Shown here: in pieces, positions 52,158-61,434 of the stretch
Layout: every line of letters starts with the position of its first letter
How positions within the stretch are numbered: position 1 is the first letter of the stretch
From: Scandinavium manionii
GTDB taxonomy: Bacteria; Pseudomonadota; Gammaproteobacteria; Enterobacterales; Enterobacteriaceae
Direction: 5' to 3'
Length of the DNA: 64,000 nucleotides
Assembly (NCBI RefSeq): GCF_024764775.1
Contig: NZ_JALIGC010000036.1
Location: 62,001 to 126,000 of the forward strand
Program-made: the position numbers and the translations under genes
Notes under the pieces: model-generated
Database searches by the model: none
The model's input: only the letters and a program-made list of their open reading frames with translations
Told to the model about the DNA's origin: nothing

Positions 52158-53573
52158 TTACCCCACCACCACCGTTTTTGCTTCCAGATACGCCTGCATT
52201 CCCCATTTGCCCATTTCACGTCCCAGGCCGGAATGTTTCACGCCGCCAAACGGGGCTTTGGGCTCATGGGCCAGGGTGTTGACCATCACGCGACCGGACT
52301 CAATCTGCTGCGCGATACGCACGGCGCGGTCGGTATTGCCACCCAGCACCATCGCATTCAGGCCATAATTCGTGTCGTTGGCAATCGCCAGCGCATCGGC
52401 GTCATCTTCGTAAGGAATCATCACCAGCACCGGGCCAAAGATTTCTTCACGGGCGATGCGCATCTGGTTATGCCCGACAAACACCGTCGGCTTCACGCCC
52501 CAGCCTTTTTCCATGCCCGCCGGACGCCCTTCGCCGCCCACCAGCAGTTTCGCACCTTCTTCCACGCCCAGACGAATGTAGTCCTGCACGCGCTGCCACT
52601 GTTTACGGCTGACCATCGGGCCGATTTCAGTATTGTCGTCGCGCGGATCGCCGGACTGCACCTGGCCCACCGCATGGGCAAACGCCTGCTCAAATTCGGC
52701 CTGGCGGCTGCGCGGAACCAGAATACGCGTCCCGGCAATGCACGCCTGCCCGCTGTTCATAAAGCCTGCCGCCAGCGCCAGCGGGACGGCTTTTTCGATA
52801 TCGGCATCATCAAGAATAACCGTCGGCGATTTCCCACCCAACTCCAGCGTGACGCGCTTCAGCGATTGCGCGCTGCTTTCGACAATGTGTTTGCCCACCG
52901 CCGTTGAACCGGTGAAGGAAATTTTCGCGATATCCGGATGACGGTTAATCACGTCGCCCACCACCTCCCCGCGCCCGGTGATGATGTTAAACACGCCCGC
53001 CGGAATGTTCGCCTCGTGCAGCGCTTCGGTCACAATCTGCGTCTGCATGGCGCTCATTTCACTCGGTTTGATAACGGCGGTGCAGCCTGCGGCCATCGCC
53101 GTTGCCAGCTTGTTGCAGATAAACCCGGCGTCGCTGTTCCACGGCGTGATCAGCCCCGCCACGCCGACCGGCGTCATGATCACCTGCGCGCTGCCCGCCT
53201 GCTCCACAAACTCAAATTCTTCCAGGGTTTCAATCGCCTGAGCGATAACGTCTGCCGGATATTGCGCCATCCAGCGGCCCCTAGCCTGAGGTGCGCCGTA
53301 TTCGGTAACGATAGCCTCCAGCAGTTCGTCCTCACGCGCGGCGACCGCTTTATGCATACGTTTCAGCACTGCGATACGCTCGTCTTTGGTGGTACGCAAC
53401 CAACCCGCAAACGCGGCTTTCGCCGCAGCAATCGCCCGCTCAGCGTCCACTTCATCCGCCAGACGCACGGTGCCAATCACCGCTTCGGTGGCTGGGTTAA
53501 ACAGCTCAAAGCGCTCTTCGCCGTGCGGGGTAACGAATTCGCCGTTGATATAGATGGTGTCGATGTGCTGCAT
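52158..53573 (-). CDS. aldehyde dehydrogenase family protein
   Basis: NAD(P)-dependent aldehyde dehydrogenase of 471 residues. Motifs: TPWNSDAGFICNKLATAMAAGCTAVIKPSE (cofactor binding), FTGSTAVGKHI, the catalytic Glu in LELGGKSP and Cys in NSGQACIAGTRI, and EEIFGPVL. The start at 53573 has GGAG six bases upstream; an ATG four codons earlier is possible. The substrate is not evident. It is divergent from a LysR regulator, which probably controls it. Confidence 0.92.
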   Translation of the reverse strand: MQHIDTIYINGEFVTPHGEERFELFNPATEAVIGTVRLADEVDAERAIAAAKAAFAGWLRTTKDERIAVLKRMHKAVAAREDELLEAIVTEYGAPQARGRWMAQYPADVIAQAIETLEEFEFVEQAGSAQVIMTPVGVAGLITPWNSDAGFICNKLATAMAAGCTAVIKPSEMSAMQTQIVTEALHEANIPAGVFNIITGRGEVVGDVINRHPDIAKISFTGSTAVGKHIVESSAQSLKRVTLELGGKSPTVILDDADIEKAVPLALAAGFMNSGQACIAGTRILVPRSRQAEFEQAFAHAVGQVQSGDPRDDNTEIGPMVSRKQWQRVQDYIRLGVEEGAKLLVGGEGRPAGMEKGWGVKPTVFVGHNQMRIAREEIFGPVLVMIPYEDDADALAIANDTNYGLNAMVLGGNTDRAVRIAQQIESGRVMVNTLAHEPKAPFGGVKHSGLGREMGKWGMQAYLEAKTVVVG

Positions 53574-53685
53574 GGTGTTCTCCACGTATTCTGTTTTTCA
53601 GTGTGTGGAAGGAGTATAGAAACGGATGACCGCTACGATAAGAGGGTCTATCCTGTACGGACTGTACCGAAAATCGGGATAATCT

Positions 53686-54594
53686 ATGCATCGTAGTGGA
53701 TTCACTGAGCTGGAAGTGGTGCTCGCCGTCGCGCACCGCCAGAGTTTTCGCGCCGCCGCACGGGAGCTTGGCATGTCGGCGACCGCGGTCAGCAACGCCG
53801 TCGCCGGGCTGGAAAGCCGCCTGAAGGTTCGGCTGTTTAACCGTTCGACGCGCAGCGTGGCGCTGACGCCTGCGGGTGAGCGCTATGTCGAACGCATCGC
53901 GCCCGCGCTGGCGGAAATTCAGCGCGCGTCGGAAGAGATTACCGCCGTGCCGGACACGCCAACCGGCACACTGCGCATCAACGCTCCGCAGGAGAGCGTG
54001 GCGCTGCTGTACGAACCGTTGATTGAGGAATATCTGCAACGTTATCCACAGATGCGCCTGGAAATCACCAGCGAATCGCGGATGGTGGATATCGTGGCGG
54101 AAGGCTACGACGCGGGTATTCGACTCGAAGAATCCGTGCCGCAGGACATGATTGCGGTGCCGCTGACGCCGGACATTCGCATGCTGGTCGTCGCCACGCC
54201 AGCGTATCTGGCCGCACATGGCACACCGCTGTCGCCGGACGATCTGCTTCAGCATCAAAGCGTCGGGATGCGCATGGCGCACGGCGGGATTTACCACTGG
54301 GAGCTGGAACGCCATCAGCAGAAATTCTCCGTCAACGTGCCGCCGCGCATCGTGCTCAATGAAATGCGCGCCATCCGCCACGCCGCGCTGAGCGGCATCG
54401 GGCTGGCATTTATTTCAGACCTGTTTGTGCGGGACGATATCGCCGCAGGGCGACTGGTCAGCGTGATGGCCGAGTGGTGTCAGCCGTTTGGCGGATTACG
54501 TCTTTACTACCCCGGCAGACGTCACGTCCCACCGGGGTTAAAAGCGTTTATCGATCTCGTGCATGAGATCCGTGACAGAGCACCTACGCCTTAA
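53686..54594 (+). CDS. LysR family transcriptional regulator
   Basis: A 302-residue regulator with an N-terminal winged helix (residues 5-65, recognition segment SFRAAARELGMSATAVSNAVAGLE) and a LysR effector domain (about 90-295). The 112 bp between it and the divergent ALDH gene contain GTACGGACTGTAC at about 53653 and a TATCC...GGATA inverted pair, candidate LysR boxes. Its 3' end overlaps the last ABC gene (convergent) by 11 bases. Confidence 0.92.
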   Translation: MHRSGFTELEVVLAVAHRQSFRAAARELGMSATAVSNAVAGLESRLKVRLFNRSTRSVALTPAGERYVERIAPALAEIQRASEEITAVPDTPTGTLRINAPQESVALLYEPLIEEYLQRYPQMRLEITSESRMVDIVAEGYDAGIRLEESVPQDMIAVPLTPDIRMLVVATPAYLAAHGTPLSPDDLLQHQSVGMRMAHGGIYHWELERHQQKFSVNVPPRIVLNEMRAIRHAALSGIGLAFISDLFVRDDIAAGRLVSVMAEWCQPFGGLRLYYPGRRHVPPGLKAFIDLVHEIRDRAPTP

Positions 54595-55555
54595 ACAGCC
54601 AACAGGCGACGAAATGGCGCGGAGAAATTTCCTGCATCGGCGGTTCCTGCTGCTGGCACACCGGCATTACGTGCGGACAGCGGCTGCAAAAACGGCAGCC
54701 GTTAATCTCTGCAGTCGGGCTTGGGATCTCGCCTTTCAGCCCGCCGAGTTCCAGATTTCGCACGCGCGGATCGGGCTGCGGCACCGAAGCCAGCAGCGCC
54801 CGGGTGTACGGGTGCGTCGGATGGCGATACAGTTCCTCCGCATCCGCCACTTCCACCAGCTTGCCGAGGTACATCACGCCGATCCGACTGGAGATGTGGC
54901 GCACCATCGACAAATCATGAGCGATAAACAGGTACGTCAGCCCTAATTCCTGTTGTAAATCTTGCAGAATATTCACCACCTGCGCCTGCACCGATACATC
55001 CAGCGCCGACAGCGGCTCATCGCACAGCACAAACTCCGGACGCACCGACAGCGCACGCGCGATGCTGATCCTTTGACGCTGACCGCCGCTGAACTCATGC
55101 GGGAAACGCTGCAAATGCTCCTGCTTAAGTCCCACCTTGTACAACAACTCTTCGGCGCGTTCACGCTGCGCCTGCTTATCGTAGCCGTGGATTTGCATCG
55201 GTTCGGCAACCAGCTGCTGGACGGTCATACCGGGGTTCAGCGAGGAATACGGGTCCTGAAAAATGGCCTGCATCCGGCGGCGCAGCGGTTTGAGGGTTTT
55301 CTCTGAGGCGTGGGCAATCTCCTGCCCGGCAAAGGAAATCTCGCCGGAAGTGATATCAAACAGCCGCAGCATGGCACGCCCGAGAGTCGATTTTCCGCAG
55401 CCGGACTCCCCCACCAGACCGAAAGTCTCACCCGGCATAATGTCGAAACTGACGCCGTCGACGGCTTTAACCACACGCCCTTTGCTCAGCCAGCCGCCGT
55501 TCAGCGCGTAGTGCTTACGCAGGTCGCGAACACGAATTAACGGTTCATGGCTCAT
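54584..55555 (-). CDS. oligopeptide-type ABC transporter ATP-binding protein (DppF/OppF type)
   Basis: A 323-residue cytosolic ATPase. Walker A is GESGCGKST, signature FSGGQRQRISIARAL, Walker B FVLCDEPLSALD, H-loop AHDLS. The C-terminal oligopeptide-family extension holds the cysteine cluster CRFCSRCPHVMPVC, expected to bind a 4Fe-4S cluster. Last gene of a five-gene minus-strand importer operon; overlaps the previous gene by ATGA. Confidence 0.93.
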   Translation of the reverse strand: MSHEPLIRVRDLRKHYALNGGWLSKGRVVKAVDGVSFDIMPGETFGLVGESGCGKSTLGRAMLRLFDITSGEISFAGQEIAHASEKTLKPLRRRMQAIFQDPYSSLNPGMTVQQLVAEPMQIHGYDKQAQRERAEELLYKVGLKQEHLQRFPHEFSGGQRQRISIARALSVRPEFVLCDEPLSALDVSVQAQVVNILQDLQQELGLTYLFIAHDLSMVRHISSRIGVMYLGKLVEVADAEELYRHPTHPYTRALLASVPQPDPRVRNLELGGLKGEIPSPTAEINGCRFCSRCPHVMPVCQQQEPPMQEISPRHFVACWLFKA

Positions 55556-56529
55556 GCCTGAATCTCCTTATCCTGCCACAGCCAGCACGCGGTGCGGTGG
55601 CCCTCAGCGTTCGAATAAAACGGTGGCGGCGTGTCGCATTGCGCCATCTTCTGCGGGCAGCGCTCGGCAAACGGGCAGCCGGTGGGCGGGTTGAGTAACC
55701 CCGGCGGCGAGCCTTCAATCGGCGACAAACGGTGTTCCGGGTCGTCGGCGCGCGGCAGTGACGCCAGCAGGCCGCGGGTGTACGGATGCAAAGGCCGCCA
55801 GAAAATATCTTCGACGCTGCCCTCCTCCATCACCTGCCCGCCGTACATCACCACGACGCGGCTGCACACCTGCGCCACCACGCCAAGATCGTGCGTGACC
55901 AGCAAAATGGCGGTGCCGGTTTCCTGTTGCAGCGATTTTAGCAGCCGCAGGATCTGCGCCTGAATAGTGACGTCCAGCGCGGTGGTCGGTTCGTCGGCAA
56001 TCAGCAGTTCAGGGTTGCAGGAGAGCGCGATGGCGATCATCACGCGCTGGCGCATCCCGCCGCTGAACTCGTGCGGATATTGGGAGAAACGGCTGGCAGC
56101 ATCGGCGATCCCGACGCGGGTCAGCATGTCGATGGCCCTGGATTTCGCCTCGCGCTTCGACAGGCCTTTATTGCGGATCAGGATCTCGCTCATCTGACGG
56201 CCAATAGTCAGCACCGGGTTCAGCGCGGTCATGGGATCCTGAAAGATCATCGCGATATCGTTCCCGCGAATTCTGCGCATCTGCTCCGGCGTTTTACGCG
56301 CCAGATCTTCACCGCGAAAACGAATGCTGCCGCCAGTAATTTGGCCATTGTTGCCGAGCAGTTGAATCACCGATTTACAGGTGACGCTTTTGCCGCAGCC
56401 GGATTCCCCGACGATGCCGACCAGTTCGCCCGGCTTCAGCGCAAAACTCACGCCGCGCACCGAATGTACTTCGCCGTCACGGGTGAAGAACGATGTTCGC
56501 AGGTTGTCGAGTTCCAGTAAGTTATGCAT
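55552..56529 (-). CDS. oligopeptide-type ABC transporter ATP-binding protein (DppD/OppD type)
   Basis: A 325-residue ATPase. Walker A GESGCGKSV, signature FSGGMRQRVMIAIAL, Walker B LLIADEPTTALD, H-loop THDLG. The C-terminal oligo_HPY region with CPFAERCPQKMAQC follows. It partners the DppF-type subunit. It overlaps the permease gene before it by 8 bases. Confidence 0.93.
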   Translation of the reverse strand: MHNLLELDNLRTSFFTRDGEVHSVRGVSFALKPGELVGIVGESGCGKSVTCKSVIQLLGNNGQITGGSIRFRGEDLARKTPEQMRRIRGNDIAMIFQDPMTALNPVLTIGRQMSEILIRNKGLSKREAKSRAIDMLTRVGIADAASRFSQYPHEFSGGMRQRVMIAIALSCNPELLIADEPTTALDVTIQAQILRLLKSLQQETGTAILLVTHDLGVVAQVCSRVVVMYGGQVMEEGSVEDIFWRPLHPYTRGLLASLPRADDPEHRLSPIEGSPPGLLNPPTGCPFAERCPQKMAQCDTPPPFYSNAEGHRTACWLWQDKEIQA

Positions 56530-57367
56530 CGCGATTGGCTCCCGGCTCGAAGGCGGTACGGAACACGTCGCCCAGCACGTTAAAACTGAATACCGTCAAC
56601 AGGATAAGCACACCGGGGAACATCGCCAGCCAGGTGGCTTCCCCGATGTACGACTGTGCGTTGTTGAGCATGCTGCCCCACGATGCCGCGGGCTGTTGCA
56701 CGCCGAGACCCAAAAAGCTCAGCGTCGATTCCATCAATATGGCCGACGCGATATTGAGCGTCGCGGAGACGATGATCGTCGGCAACACGCCGGGTATGAT
56801 GTGCCGCGCGATAATGCGTAACGGATGCTCGCCGGACGCCCTGGCGTAAAGCACGTATTCGCGCTCCTTCACCGACAGCGTTTCGGCGCGGATCAGACGC
56901 GACATATTCATCCACGTCAACAGGCTGATAATCATGATGATGTTGTCCACGCCGGGCTTGAGATAGGCGTTGAGTACCAACAGCAGAAAGAACGCCGGGA
57001 TCGCCAACAGAATATCGACGGCGCGCATCATGATGTTGTCTATCCAGCCGCCAAAATAGCCGCTCACAGTACCGACGACGGTGCCAATCAGCGTGGAAAA
57101 CAGCATCACCATAAAGCTGACCATCAGCGAAATCTGGCCGCCGTACAGCGCGCGCGTAAGGTAATCGCGACCGTATTCGTCGGTGCCGAACCAGTGCGCG
57201 GCATCGGGCGGCAGCAGGCGTGCACCAAGCGACATCTGATCCGGATCGTAAGGACTGAACCCCGCAGCCAGCGCCGCGAGGATGAAAATAAAGAGCACCA
57301 AAAGGGAGAACTGCGCCGGACGATTGCGGCGCAGCTGGTGACGTACGTTTTGCCAGCGTCTGCTCAT
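56522..57367 (-). CDS. ABC transporter permease (DppC/OppC type)
   Basis: A 281-residue inner-membrane permease with about six TM helices, an N-terminal OppC_N segment (RRNRPAQFSLLVLFIFILAALAAGF) and the EAA-type loop YVLYARASGEHPLRIIARHIIP. The preceding permease gene ends 6 bases upstream. Confidence 0.92.
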   Translation of the reverse strand: MSRRWQNVRHQLRRNRPAQFSLLVLFIFILAALAAGFSPYDPDQMSLGARLLPPDAAHWFGTDEYGRDYLTRALYGGQISLMVSFMVMLFSTLIGTVVGTVSGYFGGWIDNIMMRAVDILLAIPAFFLLLVLNAYLKPGVDNIIMIISLLTWMNMSRLIRAETLSVKEREYVLYARASGEHPLRIIARHIIPGVLPTIIVSATLNIASAILMESTLSFLGLGVQQPAASWGSMLNNAQSYIGEATWLAMFPGVLILLTVFSFNVLGDVFRTAFEPGANRDA

Positions 57368-57373
57368 CGGCGG

Positions 57374-58327
57374 TTACCTCTGGGTACGAATGCGGGGATC
57401 GGCGAAGCGATACAGCAGATCTGCCAGCAGGTTGCCGACGATCAGCATTAACGACGACAGCAAAATGATCGCCATGATCAGCGGGTAGTCGAGCGAGGAG
57501 ATCGCCTGAATGCCCAGCAGCCCCATGCCCGGCCACGAGAACACGCTTTCGGTGACGTACGCGCCCACCACCATTTCGCCAAATGACAGGCCAAACAGGG
57601 TGATGACCGGCAGTAGCACGTTTTTCATTACGTGGCGAAACAGAATGGTGCGATACGTTGCGCCATACGCCAGCTGGGTTTGCACATAGTCCGCCGAGAG
57701 CTGGCTGATGGTATTGGAACGCACGTAGCGCACGTAGGTCGACAGGTTGTAGAAGGTCAGCGCGATACACGGCAGCACGCCGTGGCGCACGACGTCGAGC
57801 CAGTTGTCTTCCACGCCGATAGTGCGCATTCCCATGCTCGGCAGCCAGTTGAGCTGCACCGCAAACACCGTGATCAGCAATATGCCGAACCAGAAAATCG
57901 GCACCGATATACCGATATAAGCAAACAGGTTGAGGACGTGATCGAGCCAGCGATGTTTAAACGCACCGGCCAGCAGGCCGAGCGGCACCGCCAGCACGAT
58001 AGCCAACAGCAGCGACGCGCCCATCAGGCCAAGCGTGGCGGGCATACGTTCGACAATCATCTCCAGCACCGGGCGGTGATAAATCAGCGAGTAGCCCAGG
58101 TCACCCTGAAACAGGTTTTTCAGCCACAGGAAGTACTGCGTCACCAACGGTTTATCCAGCCCGAGACTCTGGCGGATACGCTCGATATCCTCCGGGGCCA
58201 TGCGCGGCGTGATGTACGCTTGCACGGGATCGCCCGGCGCGAGTTTCACCAGCAAAAAAGCAACCAGTGAAATAAAGAAAAGCATCGGCAGCAGTTGCAG
58301 CAGCCGACGCGTTAGCATTGCGTTCAC
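57374..58327 (-). CDS. ABC transporter permease (DppB/OppB type)
   Basis: A 317-residue inner-membrane permease with six TM helices and the EAA loop YVQTQLAYGATYRTILFRHVMKN. A GTG at 58327 with AGGG six bases upstream is the favoured start; an ATG three codons later is possible. It is the first gene after the large palindrome that separates it from the binding-protein gene. Confidence 0.92.
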   Translation of the reverse strand: MNAMLTRRLLQLLPMLFFISLVAFLLVKLAPGDPVQAYITPRMAPEDIERIRQSLGLDKPLVTQYFLWLKNLFQGDLGYSLIYHRPVLEMIVERMPATLGLMGASLLLAIVLAVPLGLLAGAFKHRWLDHVLNLFAYIGISVPIFWFGILLITVFAVQLNWLPSMGMRTIGVEDNWLDVVRHGVLPCIALTFYNLSTYVRYVRSNTISQLSADYVQTQLAYGATYRTILFRHVMKNVLLPVITLFGLSFGEMVVGAYVTESVFSWPGMGLLGIQAISSLDYPLIMAIILLSSLMLIVGNLLADLLYRFADPRIRTQR

Positions 58328-58346
58328 GACATTCCCTTCACAAAAA

Positions 58347-58488
58347 AGCCCCCATCCTGGGTGACACCGTTATTTTAAGGTTTTGATATTCGGGGCGACC
58401 ACCGGGTCTGGCCTCCCTCCGGGAACCAGATCCCGGCGTTTCCCCGTATTCATTACCTGAGATAAACGGTGTCACCCTTGCGGGGGCT
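58347..58488. terminator. 142-bp palindrome and terminator-like element inside the ABC operon
   Basis: Arms AGCCCCC (58347-58353) / GGGGGCT (58482-58488) and GGGTGACACCGTT (58359-58371) / AACGGTGTCACCC (58465-58477) form a 20-bp stem broken by a small internal loop; a further hairpin near 58402-58436 lies inside. Read on the minus strand, the stem ends in GGGGGCTTTTTT, which is an intrinsic-terminator tail. It would protect the binding-protein mRNA and let only part of transcription continue into the permease genes. Confidence 0.7.
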
Positions 58489-58495
58489 AAGCGCA

Positions 58496-60088
58496 TTATT
58501 TTTGGTAGATTTTCGACAGATCCTGGAACATATACACCGGCTTCGGTTCGGCCTCTTTGGTGCCGGCAAAACGCTTGTCGACGGCCACGGTGGCGTTGGT
58601 GTACGCAATCGGGTAGTAGGTCATGTCGTTCGCAACGGTCTGCTGGATTTGCTTGTAGATTTCACCACGTTTGGCCACATCGGTTTCAATCGCGCCTTTA
58701 TCCCACAGCGCATCGAACTGCGGATTTTTGTAATGCGCGTAGTTGTAGGCTTCGTTGCTCATGAACAGCGATTTATAGCCGTCCGGCTCCGCGCCCATGA
58801 TGTAACCCCCGAGGTTCAGCTCCCACGCCGTGCTTTGCATATCGAGGCTGCGTTGCGACATCGCGTTCGCATCCAGCGGCATCAGCTCAACGTTAATGCC
58901 TAACGCTTTCAGCTGCTGCTGGATATAGAGGCTCATGCTCTCCTGGGTTTTGTTGGTGTTCACGTAGGCCAGACGCAGTTTGAGATTGGCTGGCGCGCCG
59001 GAGGCTTTCAGCAGGTCTTTGGCTTTTTGCAGGTCATATTTGTACTGTTCGACGTCGTCAGAATGGTACAGGGTGTCTGGCGTCAGGAATGAGGTTGCCG
59101 GTTTGGCGTAGTCCTGAGAGGTAAACGCGGTAGTGACCAGGTCGTCTTTGTTGATGCCGTACGCAATCGCCTGACGCAGCGCTTTGCTCTTCATCACCGG
59201 TACGTTCTGGTTGAACGTCATGTACGCCAGACGCCCTTCCGGGTAAACCACAAAGTCGAATTTGCCGGTGCTTTTCAGGCGCGACACGTCCTGCGGATCG
59301 ACCATCTTCATGTTGATCTCGCCGTTTTGCAGCGCCAGGTTGGCGGAGTTGCTGTCTTTGGCGAAACGGTAAGTAACGGAATCAAGCTTTGCTTTGCCGT
59401 TCCAGTAATCGTCAAAACGCGTCAGAGCGTAATACTGTCCCGCGCGGTATTCCTTGAATTTGAATGGTCCGGAACCGACCGGCGCATCATTTTTACTGCT
59501 CTTTTCCAGGTCGCTTTCATTGGCGAACACGTGCTGCGGAATCGGGTAAATCTGCACCAGGGTGCCAACAAACGCCGCGCTGACCTGCGGCAGAGTGAAT
59601 TTCACCGTCAGATCATCGACTTTACTGACCTGTACCGGTTTGCCACCGAACATGAACATGCTGCGGAAGAAGCTGTGCTGCTTTTCGTCCAGCAGCTTAT
59701 TGAAGGTGAACACCACGTCATCGGCGGTCAGTGGCTGGCCGTCCTGCCATTTCAGATTCGGTTTCAGCTTCAGGGTGTAGCTAAGATTATCAGCAGAAGG
59801 CGTCAGGCTTTCTGCCAGACCCCATTCAATTTTTCCGTCGTTGTAGCTGTAGAGCGGCGCATACAGCGCCTGCATGATGGTCAGCGTGGTGCGGTCGCTA
59901 GCGTAAATTGGGTTCACCGCCAGCGGATCGCCGGAGGTAATGCCAATAATCAGCGAGCCGCCGTCTTTCGGTGCGGCATTCTGATTGGCGGCAGGAGCGT
60001 TTACGGTGTCATTATTTTTTGCGTCGTCGCATCCAGCGAGACCTAAGGCCAGCGACATCATCGCGGCGGAGAAAACCAACTTGCGCAT
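58496..60088 (-). CDS. ABC transporter substrate-binding lipoprotein (DppA/OppA family)
   Basis: A 530-residue extracytoplasmic solute-binding protein of family 5 (peptides, nickel or similar ligands). The signal peptide ends in lipobox LAGC (Cys 20), so it is a lipoprotein, which is less usual for Gram-negative DppA-type proteins. Mature-domain features include the family-5 segments TLKLKPNLKWQDGQPLTADDVVFTFNK, NDAPVGSGPFKF and LRQAIAYGINKDDLV. The ligand is not evident. It heads the operon, with the permease and ATPase genes after the palindrome. Confidence 0.92.
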   Translation of the reverse strand: MRKLVFSAAMMSLALGLAGCDDAKNNDTVNAPAANQNAAPKDGGSLIIGITSGDPLAVNPIYASDRTTLTIMQALYAPLYSYNDGKIEWGLAESLTPSADNLSYTLKLKPNLKWQDGQPLTADDVVFTFNKLLDEKQHSFFRSMFMFGGKPVQVSKVDDLTVKFTLPQVSAAFVGTLVQIYPIPQHVFANESDLEKSSKNDAPVGSGPFKFKEYRAGQYYALTRFDDYWNGKAKLDSVTYRFAKDSNSANLALQNGEINMKMVDPQDVSRLKSTGKFDFVVYPEGRLAYMTFNQNVPVMKSKALRQAIAYGINKDDLVTTAFTSQDYAKPATSFLTPDTLYHSDDVEQYKYDLQKAKDLLKASGAPANLKLRLAYVNTNKTQESMSLYIQQQLKALGINVELMPLDANAMSQRSLDMQSTAWELNLGGYIMGAEPDGYKSLFMSNEAYNYAHYKNPQFDALWDKGAIETDVAKRGEIYKQIQQTVANDMTYYPIAYTNATVAVDKRFAGTKEAEPKPVYMFQDLSKIYQK

Positions 60089-60310
60089 GCTTTATTAACT
60101 CCTTGCCATCATTATTATTGTCTGCCAACGGGCGCAGTTCAGCGCGCATATTGGAGCCTTTCCCACACGATTTGAAATGCGATTTTCGCTTAAGCTTATA
60201 TCCGTATTGATCTATATAAGATGTTTTTAAAATAAGCCGTTAAGGCCATCACGACTCTGAATGCTAAAGCTCGGCTTTATCACCTGCTACACTCCTGCTT
60301 TTGTTCCCCT

Positions 60311-60431
60311 AAATTATTCGAGTTGCAGGAAGGCGGCAAAAGAGCGAATCCCCAGTCACTTACTTAAGTAAGTGACTAAGGTGAGAGAGTGCAGCCAACG
60401 CACCTGCGGCTCGAAGAATGACGGGGAAATA
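60311..60431. repeat. ERIC (intergenic repeat unit) element
   Basis: About 120 bp matching the enterobacterial repetitive intergenic consensus: TTCGAGTTGCAGGAAGGCGGC, then GCGAATCCCCAGTCACTTAC, TAAGTAAGTGACTAAGGTGA, GTGCAGCCAACGCACCTGC and CTCGAAGAATGACGG. Its ends are mutually inverted and the central part is palindromic. It lies just upstream of yghU; the gap 60089-60310 shows nothing else beyond the divergent promoters expected there. Confidence 0.9.
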
Positions 60432-60456
60432 CCTCAAACAACAGGGTGGTTTATCT

Positions 60457-61323
60457 ATGTCTAAGAATGATTATCAACCTCCGAAAGTCTGGGAGTGGAA
60501 GCAAAACAACGGCGGCGCGTTCGCCAATATTAACCGTCCGGTTTCTGGCCCGACGCACGAGAAAGCGCTGCCGGTGGGCACGCACCCGCTACAGCTTTAT
60601 TCACTGGGTACGCCGAACGGGCAGAAAGTGACGATTATGCTCGAAGAGCTGCTGGCGCTCGGCGTGACAGGCGCGGAGTACGACGCGTGGATGATCCGCA
60701 TTGGCGACGGCGATCAGTTCTCCAGCGGGTTTGTCGACGTGAACCCGAACTCAAAAATTCCGGCACTGAGCGATCATTCGGTGAACCCGCCGCTGCGCGT
60801 GTTTGAATCCGGATCGATCCTGCTGTATCTGGCGGAGAAATTCGGCCACTTCCTGCCGAAGGATCCGGCGGGCCGTACCGAAGCGCTGAATTGGCTGTTC
60901 TGGCTGCAGGGCGCGGCCCCGATCCTCGGCGGCGGATTTGGTCACTTTTATAACTACGCCCCGGTCAAAATTGAGTACGCCATCGACCGCTACGCCATGG
61001 AAGCCAAGCGTCAGCTCGACGTGCTGGATAAACAGCTGGCGCGCGGTCGTTATGTGGCGGGCGAGGAGTACACCATTGCTGATATGGCGATTTGGCCGTG
61101 GTATGGCAACGTGGTACTGGGCGCGGTGTACAACGCGGCGGAATTCCTTGATGCCGGTAGCTACAAAAACGTGCTGCGCTGGGCGCAGGACGTAGGCAAT
61201 CGTCCGGCGGTAAAACGCGGGCGCATCGTCAACCGCGCCCAAGGGCCGCTGAACGAGCAGCTGCATGAGCGTCACTCTGCCAGTGATTTCGACACCAACA
61301 CAGAAGATAAACGCCAGGGCTAA
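60457..61323 (+). CDS. yghU: glutathione-dependent disulfide-bond oxidoreductase YghU
   Basis: Nu-class glutathione transferase homologue with disulfide-bond reductase activity in E. coli. It has 288 residues, identical in length to E. coli YghU. The thioredoxin-like N-terminal domain starts at about residue 50 (LQLYSLGTPNGQKVTIMLEE) with NPNSKIPAL and FESGSILLYLAEK binding glutathione; the helical C-terminal domain follows. The ATG at 60457 (MSKNDYQPPKVW) is chosen because the upstream in-frame ATG lies within the ERIC element. Confidence 0.96.
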   Translation: MSKNDYQPPKVWEWKQNNGGAFANINRPVSGPTHEKALPVGTHPLQLYSLGTPNGQKVTIMLEELLALGVTGAEYDAWMIRIGDGDQFSSGFVDVNPNSKIPALSDHSVNPPLRVFESGSILLYLAEKFGHFLPKDPAGRTEALNWLFWLQGAAPILGGGFGHFYNYAPVKIEYAIDRYAMEAKRQLDVLDKQLARGRYVAGEEYTIADMAIWPWYGNVVLGAVYNAAEFLDAGSYKNVLRWAQDVGNRPAVKRGRIVNRAQGPLNEQLHERHSASDFDTNTEDKRQG

Positions 61324-61335
61324 GCCCTTCCCGTC

Positions 61336-61368
61336 GACCGGGCGTCATTGCCCGGTCACTTTTTTTTC
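61336..61368 (+). terminator. intrinsic terminator of yghU
   Basis: GACCGGGC / GCCCGGTC perfect stem with a 6-nt loop, followed by AC and eight T residues. Confidence 0.93.
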
Positions 61369-61434
61369 ACTGTATATTTACACGTCAATACATTATTAGT
61401 ATGAATATGTCTTCCTCTGGCATATGGCATCTAA

